From Candidatus Heimdallarchaeota archaeon (GTDB taxonomy: Archaea; Asgardarchaeota; Heimdallarchaeia; Heimdallarchaeales; Heimdallarchaeaceae), in the NCBI GenBank assembly GCA_019057815.1, contig JAHLWR010000025.1:1-49081 (forward strand): a stretch of 49,081 nucleotides of DNA, given 5' to 3'. The first letter of the stretch is position 1, and each line of letters starts with the position of its first letter. The notes below the pieces were generated by a model. It saw only the letters and a program-made list of their open reading frames with translations. It was not told where the DNA came from and ran no database searches. Shown piece after piece: positions 1-6,713 of this stretch. Made by a program: the position numbers and the translations under genes.

Positions 1-60
1 TTCAGCTTGTTCTTCAGCTTGTTCTTCAGCTTGTTCTTCAGCTTGTTCTTCAGCTTGTTC
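1..60. repeat. 12-bp tandem repeat at left edge
   Basis: Five perfect copies of TTCAGCTTGTTC fill bases 1-60 and encode repeated EEQA on the minus strand at the C-terminal end of eL31. The array is cut by the window edge, so total copy number is unknown. Repeats of this sort change length by slippage and are also a common place for assembly collapse. Confidence 0.9.
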
Positions 61-444
61 TTCAGCTGAGGAAGAAATATCTTCTTCCTCTTCTTCCTCT
101 TCTTCCTCTTCGAGCTCACCAGGAAGTTTAATTCCTCTTAATTCGGGACGACTCTCGATTTCAACCTTTTCAGTAATGAGATGTACGGTTGCTATTTTTT
201 CTTCGTCGATTTCTTCAACGATTGCCCTAATTTTTATTTTACGCGGTGGTTTTCGAATCCCCCTTTTCCACATAAATTCATTTAATTCATTGGTAATTAT
301 TATTTGATCTACTTTGGTGTGTTTTACAACAAACTCTTTGAGAAGTCTAATCGCTCTAGGTGTGCGTTTGTAAGGTGCTACTTTATTTAATTTTGGGAAT
401 AAAGGAACAGTTAGTATTGTTTCAATAGCTTCTGTTTGAGACAT
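1..444 (-). CDS. rpl31e: Ribosomal protein eL31 with acidic repeat tail, 3' end off window
   Basis: Large-subunit protein eL31. The first ~90 residues read as a complete eL31 domain (start MSQTEAIETILTVPLFPKL, then AIRLLKEFV, INELNEFMWKRG-like segments and basic KPPRKIKIRA). It is followed by an unusual low-complexity tail: a run of glutamates, a short serine patch, then a perfect 12-base repeat encoding EEQA that runs off base 1, so the C-terminus is not seen. The start is the ATG whose complement lies at 442-444. It is the last of four leftward genes with eL39, PDCD5 and eS19, a typical archaeal translation cluster. The acidic tail is far longer than usual for this family (which is about 90-120 residues). 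Confidence 0.9.
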   Translation of the reverse strand, partial: MSQTEAIETILTVPLFPKLNKVAPYKRTPRAIRLLKEFVVKHTKVDQIIITNELNEFMWKRGIRKPPRKIKIRAIVEEIDEEKIATVHLITEKVEIESRPELRGIKLPGELEEEEEEEEEEDISSSAEEQAEEQAEEQAEEQAEEQAE

Positions 445-458
445 AATCTTTCATCCTT

Positions 459-614
459 TCATCGTTTTATTCTACTAGAACGCCATTTACGTCTTTGAGG
501 ATTAGTTCGTACTTTGCGTCCTGTTTTAATCGTGATCCAACTAGGAACAGGAGAACTTCGTTTCATTTCTTTTGCATACCTTAATTTTCTAGGTAAATGT
601 CTGTTTCTTGCCAT
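459..614 (-). CDS. rpl39e: Ribosomal protein eL39
   Basis: A 51-residue, very basic protein (MARNRHLPRKLRYAKEM..., then PSWITIKTGRKVRTNPQRRKWRSS). This matches the length and the highly conserved tryptophan/arginine-rich core of eL39, which lines the ribosomal exit tunnel. It lies between eL31 and PDCD5 on the minus strand, directly abutting the PDCD5 stop codon, so translational coupling in one transcript is likely. The start is the ATG complementary to 612-614. Confidence 0.95.
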   Translation of the reverse strand: MARNRHLPRKLRYAKEMKRSSPVPSWITIKTGRKVRTNPQRRKWRSSRIKR

Positions 615-959
615 TTATAATCGCCTAATGTTGATTTTTGTTTCACGTTTTTGTCCTTGAAGTTTTCTCAGAATTTCTTTAAGTTGAAGATCTGATATTT
701 TTTCTGATATTGTGCTTTGTTGAGACAGTTGTATTAGCCGTAATTCAACAGCTTCTGCTAGTTGCGGTCGTGCCAATTTGACATTTGTCAATCTTTGTCT
801 GGCTTCTTCTGTCAGTATTTGTCGTAGGATTGCTTGTTTTTGTGCATCAAGCACAGCTTGATTCTCTTCTTGTACATTTGATGCTTGTTGTTTTTGTAAT
901 TGAGCTAATTTTTTTTGTCTTATAGCTTCTATTTCTTCATCATTATACATTTCTAGCAA
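615..959 (-). CDS. pdcd5: PDCD5-family DNA-binding protein
   Basis: A 114-residue protein of the PDCD5/TFAR19 family, small three-helix nucleic-acid-binding proteins present in archaea and eukaryotes and routinely found next to eL39 and eS19 in archaea. Visible hallmarks are the N-terminal charged helix (DEEIEAIRQKKLAQLQ), the glutamine-rich linker, and the core segment ILTEEARQRLTNVKLARPQ followed by LRLIQLSQQ. A second in-frame ATG lies three codons in (MYNDEEIE) and could be the true start. The molecular role in archaea is not settled. Confidence 0.92.
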   Translation of the reverse strand: MLEMYNDEEIEAIRQKKLAQLQKQQASNVQEENQAVLDAQKQAILRQILTEEARQRLTNVKLARPQLAEAVELRLIQLSQQSTISEKISDLQLKEILRKLQGQKRETKINIRRL

Positions 960-1004
960 TCCTCTCTAGTTGAAGGTTAATCTTTAGATCGGTTGATTGG
1001 TTTT

Positions 1005-1478
1005 TTAATATCTTTCCAATTCTGGTATTGTTCTCTTTATTTCTGTGGATAGCTTATCTATGAAAGAATGGCCTTTCGGCGTAACTACTCGCCCTACAAC
1101 AATTCGTCCTTTACTACTATGGCTTTCTCGTTTTTGGATATAATCTGCTTTTTCTAATTGTTGAAGGACTTTTCTAATAATCGCTCCACTACCACGCGCA
1201 AAATGGTTTGGTTTTACACCTCTGCGTTGACGACCACCATAAGCTATTCTAAGGTGTGAAACTCCAATAGGTCCTCTTAGGTAAATTTTACGCAGAACTG
1301 AAGCAGATCTTGTATACCACCAATCTTGTTCATCCGGCGCGTTTTCTTTATGAACACCTGTTTTTGTGTAAGTTGCCCATTCAGGAGGTTTAATTTCGGT
1401 TTCTTTTTTTAATTCTTCAGCAATTCTTTCAATCAATAGATTCGCTGGTACATCATAAGCTGTTGGCATATTATTCAC
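1005..1478 (-). CDS. rps19e: Ribosomal protein eS19
   Basis: Small-subunit protein eS19, 157 residues, first gene of the leftward cluster eS19-PDCD5-eL39-eL31. Family signatures are TAYDVPANLLIERIAEELK at the N-terminus, the PPEWATYTKTGVHKE segment, the DQDWWYTR-like motif (here EQDWWYTRSASVLRKIY), GPIGVSHLR, and the basic YGGRQRRGVKP loop. Length is normal. The in-frame ATG four codons in (MPTAYDVP) is an equally good start. The AT-rich stretch from 1479 to about 1650 should carry the cluster's promoter. Confidence 0.95.
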   Translation of the reverse strand: MNNMPTAYDVPANLLIERIAEELKKETEIKPPEWATYTKTGVHKENAPDEQDWWYTRSASVLRKIYLRGPIGVSHLRIAYGGRQRRGVKPNHFARGSGAIIRKVLQQLEKADYIQKRESHSSKGRIVVGRVVTPKGHSFIDKLSTEIKRTIPELERY

Positions 1479-1652
1479 TCATTTTCATTTACCGGAAGAG
1501 AAAGCTCTTTTTCGCCTTTTCCGTGTTTGAGGAACAATATTACGTTTAAAAATATTGCTTTGATAGAGATGTGCTTATACATAAAGTAAAAAAACGTTAA
1601 CTCTTGTCAACAACATCACATCATATATCCTCAAACTAAAAAAAGATAGTCT

Positions 1653-1922
1653 GTGTGCTCATTCGAAAGGCAAATAAACAGCTCTAAGAACTACAAATCG
1701 TACTTTACTGGTGAAATGGCGTTGGGATCTAATAAACACATCACAGAAAAAAGAAAGGTCAAGTTTAATTATTCTTTGGACGATATTTTCATTTTGACTG
1801 GTATTCTCTTAAATGGAATGAGCGTAACTGTAAGCTTCATATATGGGCATTTAATAGCCGGTCTGATTCTACTGGTTTGTGAAATTGTGCTAATTGGTAT
1901 TTATACGCTGAAAATGCTATAA
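1653..1922 (+). CDS. Small hypothetical membrane protein
   Basis: Not recognised. The longest frame starts at a GTG and gives 89 residues; an ATG at 1716 (MALGSNKH, 68 residues) is the more likely start. A charged N-terminus (KHITEKRKVKF) is followed by two hydrophobic helices (roughly FILTGILLNGMSVTVSF and HLIAGLILLVCEIVLIGIY). The topology would be a short two-helix hairpin with a cytosolic basic N-terminus. It sits alone between the eS19 cluster and the GTPase, with both neighbours reading left. It is probably real given hydrophobic periodicity and isolated position, but it may be non-coding. Confidence 0.45.
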   Translation: MCSFERQINSSKNYKSYFTGEMALGSNKHITEKRKVKFNYSLDDIFILTGILLNGMSVTVSFIYGHLIAGLILLVCEIVLIGIYTLKML

Positions 1923-1935
1923 ATGAAACACTTGT

Positions 1936-2628
1936 TCATTTGCCAAAACTGTTGATAATATACTGTCCAATTATTTCAAAAGCTTTTTCAATATTGAGAC
2001 CTGTTTTAGCTGATGTTTCTAAGAAAAAGTTCTCAACATTATGAGTTTTTGTCTCTTTGTTTAAGTTTTCAACAAATTCTTTTGCTTCTTCAATCGAAAT
2101 ATTTTGATTGTCAACCAAATCCGTCTTGTTAGCTAGAATAATAGCAGGAACAACGCCTCTTCCACTATCTCTATATAATTCATCTAACCACGATGAAAGA
2201 TTTTTAAAAGTATCTTCACGTGTAATATCAAACACAAGTAATGCACCAAAACAACCTTTGAAGAAGCGAGGTCTGACATTTTTGAACATTGGTTGACCTG
2301 CAAGATCCCAAATTTGGTATTTTATGGTGTGATTTTCAACTACCTTCGTGGTTACGGCAAAATCTGCTCCTAGCGTTGCTAGATGCTCTTTTGGGAATCC
2401 TTCCCCTAAATACCTTTTACGTATTGAAGTTTTACCTACTTTAGCGTCTCCAATGAGAACAAGTTTTATCATATATGTACTTGTAGCTACCTCGTTTGGT
2501 GTTTCTATTTTAAGACTTTCTTCCTCTTTTAGACCCTCGATTTTTTTAATGTTCTCGTCAAAAATAACGGGACCTTTAACTGGTCTAGTTTTTGATTCTT
2601 TTTTTGAAATTGATTTTTTGTTAGCCAT
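1936..2628 (-). CDS. Rab-like small GTPase with N-terminal extension
   Basis: Ras-superfamily GTPase of the Rab/Arf-like kind expanded in Asgard archaea. The P-loop is GDAKVGKTS at residues 60-68, switch I threonine is probably T85 in LATLGADF, switch II is WDLAGQ at 107-112, the guanine-specificity motif is NKTD at 167-170, and ETSAK is at 204-208. All five G motifs look intact, so GTP binding and hydrolysis are expected. A lysine-rich extension of ~50 residues precedes the G domain. The C-terminus ends in NSFGK with no cysteine, so no prenylation site is visible; the basic N-terminus might instead mediate membrane or partner contact. It is a single leftward gene just downstream of the MBL hydrolase. 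Confidence 0.93.
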   Translation of the reverse strand: MANKKSISKKESKTRPVKGPVIFDENIKKIEGLKEEESLKIETPNEVATSTYMIKLVLIGDAKVGKTSIRKRYLGEGFPKEHLATLGADFAVTTKVVENHTIKYQIWDLAGQPMFKNVRPRFFKGCFGALLVFDITREDTFKNLSSWLDELYRDSGRGVVPAIILANKTDLVDNQNISIEEAKEFVENLNKETKTHNVENFFLETSAKTGLNIEKAFEIIGQYIINSFGK

Positions 2629-2707
2629 TATCTATAAAACAGTTTTACTTTCCATATTTAAAACTACGTGTTTTTGGCAAAAAATAGTTGATTATCTAAA
2701 TCTGTTT

Positions 2708-3436
2708 TTATATTTCTAAAGAAGGTGTCTTATGAATGATTAAATATTGTTTGGCACTTTTTCCGAGTTTTTCAGCTTCTTGAATAGATAGATGATAAGA
2801 CGATGTTTTGTCTTTGTGAGTACCTTCAATTAATGCAAAATCTGCATTGGAAATATAATCTTTTAGTTTTTCAAAATAACCAGTATCTCCTGTATAGACA
2901 ATCTTTTCCCCATTCTTTCCTGCAGAAAGAATAAAACCAACAGCTGGGATTGAAGAGAGCTCACTCCCGTCAACAAGAGAACCTCGATGTTGAACTGGGA
3001 AAGCTTCAACTTTCAAACCTTCAATAACAAGCTCTCGACTTATCTCAAATAATTCAATTTCATATGAAATAGAATCTCTATAGCTTTTCTTGAATAACTG
3101 TATGATTCCCTTTATTTCAACAACATCTTTAGGGCAAACTATGGTTAATTTACTTCTTCTACCTATCATCCTAAAGAAACCCAGAAGTGAAAAAAGACCT
3201 CCCATATGGTCAAAATGTCCATGAGTTATCAATATTGTATGAATGTTGTTGAAGAAATCTGATTGTAAGTGTAAAAGATCACGAATTATCCCATCACCAA
3301 CATCCATAAGGACACATCTGTTAGTATCTTTGTTTCTAACAAGAATTTGTGTAGCTACACCAGCGAGAGAATGAAGGACTTTTACGGAAAAATTTCTTCC
3401 ATGCCAATCCCAAGTAATACTCTTTGAAGAGACCAT
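2708..3436 (-). CDS. MBL-fold metallohydrolase, RNase Z-like
   Basis: Metallo-beta-lactamase fold hydrolase of 242 residues. The metal-binding signature HGHFDH is at residues 72-77 (H72, H74, D76, H77), a third histidine lies in PVQH (H150), and the bridging aspartate is in YTGDTG (D184). The HLSIQEAEKLGKSA segment near the C-terminus is reminiscent of the RNase Z/arylsulfatase branch, and the final metal histidine is probably in LIIHKTP (H235). The protein ends right there, lacking the C-terminal tail usual in RNase Z. Substrate cannot be assigned: tRNA 3' processing is possible, but encoded CCA on all tRNAs here makes a generic hydrolase at least as likely. Confidence 0.85.
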   Translation of the reverse strand: MVSSKSITWDWHGRNFSVKVLHSLAGVATQILVRNKDTNRCVLMDVGDGIIRDLLHLQSDFFNNIHTILITHGHFDHMGGLFSLLGFFRMIGRRSKLTIVCPKDVVEIKGIIQLFKKSYRDSISYEIELFEISRELVIEGLKVEAFPVQHRGSLVDGSELSSIPAVGFILSAGKNGEKIVYTGDTGYFEKLKDYISNADFALIEGTHKDKTSSYHLSIQEAEKLGKSAKQYLIIHKTPSLEI

Positions 3437-3541
3437 TATGTGACCACAATAGACGAAACTATTAATTCTTTTTGATAAAATAATAACTTAAGACCTATTT
3501 CCAATTCCGATAGATTTTTACTTTGAAAAGAACAATAATGG

Positions 3542-4564
3542 ATGATGAGCTCTTTTCGGTATACACTCGCACAGAATCTATTAAAATGCTCACAAAAATT
3601 TGAAGCACGTAATAAGCAGCATTTAAGTGCAATTATATTACTAATAAGTTACAAAATATATGATGAGGAGAAGGAGCTCTTATTAAAAATAGCAACTCTG
3701 GAAATATATGCTAAAAAGTATAGAAGAACTATAAGAATTATTAACAAATACTTGGATAATAATCCAGAGTCAATAAAAGCATTGAAACTTCAGAGTATCG
3801 CATATAAAAACATGAATGAGCATAAAAACGCGATTAAGATACTTCGAAAAAGCCTGAAAATTAATAAGCATGATGTATGGATTCTATATTCCTTAGGCTC
3901 AAACTATGAAAACACAAATAAAATAAGGATGGCAAAAACATATTTTAGAAAAACAATAGAGGCTGATAAAGCTTATTCAAAAGCATATTTTAGACTTGCT
4001 AATATTTATATGAACGAAGAGAAATTTGATTTAGCAGTAAACCTGTTTCTAGATGGCTTATCCTTAAAAGGCGAATCAGTAATAGAATGGGTTAATCTAG
4101 CCTTGTGTTATATGAAAATGAAGAATAACAAGGCCGCAGAGAAGGTTCTATTAGAAGTAAAAAGGAAGAAAGCGAGTTCACCAGAGATTTTATTCGCTTT
4201 GAGTACTTGTTATATAAATCAATCAAAATACGACAAAGCAAAGAAAATGATAGAACAATTGAACCAAGAAAAAGAATATAAGCTAATTCTGTCATTGAAA
4301 GTAAAATTGGCTCTAGAACAAGGTTTCTACGAAGAAATAGCAAACCTATTAAGGGAAATAAAAAGGAAGGAAAAAAATGCTGAATACTGGTACCTATTGG
4401 CAATATCACAAGCAAACACTAGAAGAGAGAACAAAGCTATAAAGGCACTAAGAAAAGCAATAACAATGGATAAGTCAATGCAAAACGAAGCAAAAAAGGA
4501 TACGCATTTTATGATGATTAGAGAGTTGGTAGAGTTTAAACATATCGTGTATTCAAGACAATAA
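3542..4564 (+). CDS. TPR-repeat protein
   Basis: A 340-residue, lysine-rich protein built almost entirely of tetratricopeptide-type helical pairs. Recurrent spacing of SLGSNYENTNKIRMAKTYFRK, FRLANIYMNEEKFDLAVNLF, NLALCYMKMKNNKAAEKVL and ALSTCYINQSKYDKAKKMI shows at least six units between about residues 75 and 320. No catalytic domain, signal peptide or membrane segment is seen, so a soluble protein-protein scaffold is inferred. It reads right, divergent from the MBL hydrolase, and is followed by tRNA-Cys. A second ATG is adjacent to the start. Specific partner unknown. Confidence 0.8.
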   Translation: MMSSFRYTLAQNLLKCSQKFEARNKQHLSAIILLISYKIYDEEKELLLKIATLEIYAKKYRRTIRIINKYLDNNPESIKALKLQSIAYKNMNEHKNAIKILRKSLKINKHDVWILYSLGSNYENTNKIRMAKTYFRKTIEADKAYSKAYFRLANIYMNEEKFDLAVNLFLDGLSLKGESVIEWVNLALCYMKMKNNKAAEKVLLEVKRKKASSPEILFALSTCYINQSKYDKAKKMIEQLNQEKEYKLILSLKVKLALEQGFYEEIANLLREIKRKEKNAEYWYLLAISQANTRRENKAIKALRKAITMDKSMQNEAKKDTHFMMIRELVEFKHIVYSRQ

Positions 4565-4660
4565 AAAACAATTGAAGCTAAAAAAAGTTAACATCTGAAG
4601 GATAGAAATATTTTTTATTAACAGAGAAAAAAGGGAAGTGAAGAAAAAAACCTTAGATAA

Positions 4661-4732
4661 GCGGGGTTAGCAGAGCGGTTTATGCAGTGGCCTGCAAAGC
4701 CATGGACGGGAGTTCGAATCTCCCACCCCGCT
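4661..4732 (+). tRNA. tRNA-Cys (GCA), no intron
   Basis: A full cloverleaf can be folded: 7-bp acceptor stem GCGGGGT/ACCCCGC, anticodon stem GTGGC/GCCAT around loop CTGCAAA (anticodon GCA), and T-arm GGGAG-TTCGAAT-CTCCC. Discriminator base is T at 4732 and CCA is encoded at 4733-4735. No intron. Confidence 0.95.
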
Positions 4733-4735
4733 CCA

Positions 4736-5076
4736 ACTCTAATTTTCTAAGCAACAGTATCCTATCTAGTTTATCTTTTAATTTCCTTTCTTCTGTTCGA
4801 TATTTAATGATTTGAAAAAGAAAAAAGGAGAGAAAAAAACATCACTGAATAATATGAGTTATTCCAAGTTTATTAATATCATGGAAAACATTATATTTTG
4901 TCGGTACCGACAAAAAGGTGGGATGATATTAATGTCATAGATTATGTGAAAATATCGTTAAACCAGTGTTTGAGACATTGAAAAATCACTTAGTAGGTTT
5001 CCAAGAAGTTTACTTATTCCGCTCCTTTTTCGAAACATATATCAACCCTCTTTTCCCGCTATTTTAGGTATTATCG
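4736..5076. other. Non-coding stretch with nested inverted repeats
   Basis: No convincing ORF lies in these 340 bases between tRNA-Cys and the P-loop NTPase. The stretch is AT-rich apart from the central palindrome at 4896-4915, itself flanked by an 11-base inverted repeat (listed separately). Whether it is transcribed is unknown. Confidence 0.6.
4872..4933. promoter_or_regulatory. Perfect 20-bp palindrome inside 11-bp inverted repeat
   Basis: TTTTGTCGGTACCGACAAAA at 4896-4915 is a perfect 20-base palindrome. It is flanked by the exact inverted repeat ATTAATATCAT (4872-4882) and ATGATATTAAT (4923-4933). As DNA this is a good operator for a dimeric regulator. As RNA it would fold as a two-tier hairpin: an 11-bp basal stem, an asymmetric internal loop (13 and 7 nt), then an 8-bp stem capped by GUAC. 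It lies about 145 bases upstream of the P-loop NTPase start. It could equally be a small non-autonomous mobile element end or a structured RNA. Confidence 0.6.
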
Positions 5077-5964
5077 ATGGTTTTCACTATCTTCATTGGT
5101 GGTTTGTTAGAATTTAATTCTGGTAAAACTACCGTAGCTAAAGAAATGATTACGTTTTTTGAAAATGAAAAATCTATAGTAACAACTCCTTTTAAACCCT
5201 TAAGTGGGAACAATCTCTTTTTTCATTCCCCTCAAATTGAAGAACTCGTGCAAGAGCATTCACACTTTGTGTCACTTGACATACTTGATTTACTTTCTTG
5301 TTCCTCTAATGATGTTTCTCCTATACTAGTAAACCCTGTTCATCGCGTTAATACCCAAGCTTTTCCTTTTTATTTCTCAGAAGAAGGTACATTGAATACC
5401 TTTTTTTCTCGGTTCTCTGGTAGTGTTCCTTTGTTTCAACGTTTTACAACTTATAGTGGAAGAGAAGAACTGAAGAACACTTACATTTTGGATGAATCAA
5501 TATATTCTAATCAAAAGTTTTGGACAAACAGAACCCTTGTTGATTCCGTAATTGAAAGTAATTGTCAACTTAAAAAATATCGAAGTGAACATGAATATTA
5601 TGCTTTGAATAGTCAATATTACGCCAAAGCTGTACAATCTTGTTATGATTATCTTAAAACTAATTCAAACATTATAATTATAGAAAGTTTTAATGATTCT
5701 GCTCATCCTGCATGGTGTATTAGAGATTCTGATATTGTAGTTCTAGTAGGTCCAGGTACAATGTTTGTTTACGAACCCCAATCTTATTTTAGGGCAATTG
5801 ATAACTACAGATCTATCAATCGCAATAAACCAACTACTACCGATGAAATAGTCAAACTCTCCAAACCCACTAAATCCATCTTTCTCTCTGGCAATCCCTT
5901 GAAACAAAAGGAAGAAATAAAGCAATTATGTCAGGATATTTACCCTAAAATTGAAACTAACTAA
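5077..5964 (+). CDS. Predicted archaeal P-loop NTPase
   Basis: A 295-residue protein opening with MVFTIFIGGLLEFNSGKTT, a Walker A motif at about residues 8-19. Other conserved-looking features are TTPFKPLSGNN (about 36-46), LVNPVHR (about 85), the SNIIIIESFNDSAHPAW segment (Walker B-like, about 197-213) and SDIVVLVGPGTMF. The layout resembles uncharacterised archaeal P-loop ATPase/GTPase proteins of the dethiobiotin-synthetase-like/SIMIBI fold, but a substrate cannot be named. It reads right, with the Roadblock gene starting 64 bases downstream, so the two may be co-expressed. Confidence 0.7.
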   Translation: MVFTIFIGGLLEFNSGKTTVAKEMITFFENEKSIVTTPFKPLSGNNLFFHSPQIEELVQEHSHFVSLDILDLLSCSSNDVSPILVNPVHRVNTQAFPFYFSEEGTLNTFFSRFSGSVPLFQRFTTYSGREELKNTYILDESIYSNQKFWTNRTLVDSVIESNCQLKKYRSEHEYYALNSQYYAKAVQSCYDYLKTNSNIIIIESFNDSAHPAWCIRDSDIVVLVGPGTMFVYEPQSYFRAIDNYRSINRNKPTTTDEIVKLSKPTKSIFLSGNPLKQKEEIKQLCQDIYPKIETN

Positions 5965-6028
5965 TCTACTCCTAATTTATTGTTGGGTTTTTATGTTTAT
6001 GTGCAGTATAATGTCTGAGTGATTTAAA

Positions 6029-6433
6029 ATGGCATTATTTAACTCAAGCATAAACTTAGAATCTATGAACTCTGAACTTATGGAATGTATAAACGAATTG
6101 AGATTCAGGTCTCCTGGCATTATTGATGTTTCCATTGTTTCAGCAGAGGGATTACCAATAGCATCCGTAGTACTTGAACAAATCGAAGAAACTAGATTTG
6201 CTGCGATGACCGCAGCTATGTTGTCTCTGGGGGAGCGTGTTGCATTGGAACTAAAAAAGGGTGGATTAAAGAAAATTTTTGTTGAAGGTGAACATGGACA
6301 TATTATTACAATGCAGGCTGGTGAAAATGCTGTTCTGACTGTAAGCTCAACTCCTGATGCAAAATTAGGATTGTTGTTTTTAGATATGTCTAGAGCTGCT
6401 GAAAAAGTTGCAAGATTGCTTTCCTTTAGTTAG
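6029..6433 (+). CDS. Roadblock/LC7 domain protein
   Basis: A single-domain Roadblock/LC7 protein of 134 residues. The fold is visible as helix (MNSELMECINELRFRSPGI), strand DVSIVSAEGLPIASV, long helix RFAAMTAAMLSLGERVALELKKG, strands KKIFVEGEHGHIITMQAGENAVLTV, and final helix RAAEKVARLLSF. In prokaryotes such proteins commonly act on small GTPases (MglB-type) or scaffold them. Asgard genomes carry many alongside Rab/Arf-like GTPases, one of which is encoded at 1936-2628. No GTPase is adjacent, so the partner is unknown. The last codons overlap, on the other strand, the degraded-looking frame at 6385-6673. Confidence 0.92.
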   Translation: MALFNSSINLESMNSELMECINELRFRSPGIIDVSIVSAEGLPIASVVLEQIEETRFAAMTAAMLSLGERVALELKKGGLKKIFVEGEHGHIITMQAGENAVLTVSSTPDAKLGLLFLDMSRAAEKVARLLSFS

Positions 6434-6673
6434 GAAAAACAGTAATCGTTGCCTTTTTAGTTCGGTATCTAAAGCTTTTGTGCTTTCGTCAATCACTTCT
6501 TGACTGAAGTAGAGTTTCAGAAATTCTTCCCCGAAACTAGTTTTACTTAAACCTTGAAGTTTTATTACAAAAACTTTTTCATAGAAATAATTGGATATTT
6601 CTGCCCACTCGTTGAGTTTTCATCAATATAAAAGTAGAAAACTTTCCCACACACTAATTTTGTACTGATACGA
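6385..6673 (-). pseudogene. Possible frameshifted gene remnant
   Basis: On the minus strand two overlapping frames look protein-like but have no usable ATG. The upstream frame (about 6673 to 6565) gives VCGKVFYFYIDENS; the downstream frame (from about 6616 leftward) gives NEWAEISNYFYEKVFVIKL, then GLSKTSFGEEFLKLYFSQEV and DESTKALDTELKRQRLLFFL. A single indel around 6610-6620 would join them into one amphipathic, normally composed protein, so I read this as a decayed gene between the Roadblock and methylase genes. It runs antisense into the Roadblock 3' end, where it may no longer be meaningful. Not recognised by family; it could be chance coding-like sequence. Confidence 0.4.
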
Positions 6674-6713
6674 AAAAGAGAAAAATGCTAAGCTTTAAGG
6701 TTATATTGATTTT

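Noticed and set aside
1-60. CRISPR-like array at left edge
   Set aside because: 12-base perfect tandem repeat without spacers, and in frame as EEQA codons.
2108-2719. Rightward frames within the GTPase locus
   Set aside because: Antisense shadows of the Rab-like gene, which has full G motifs.
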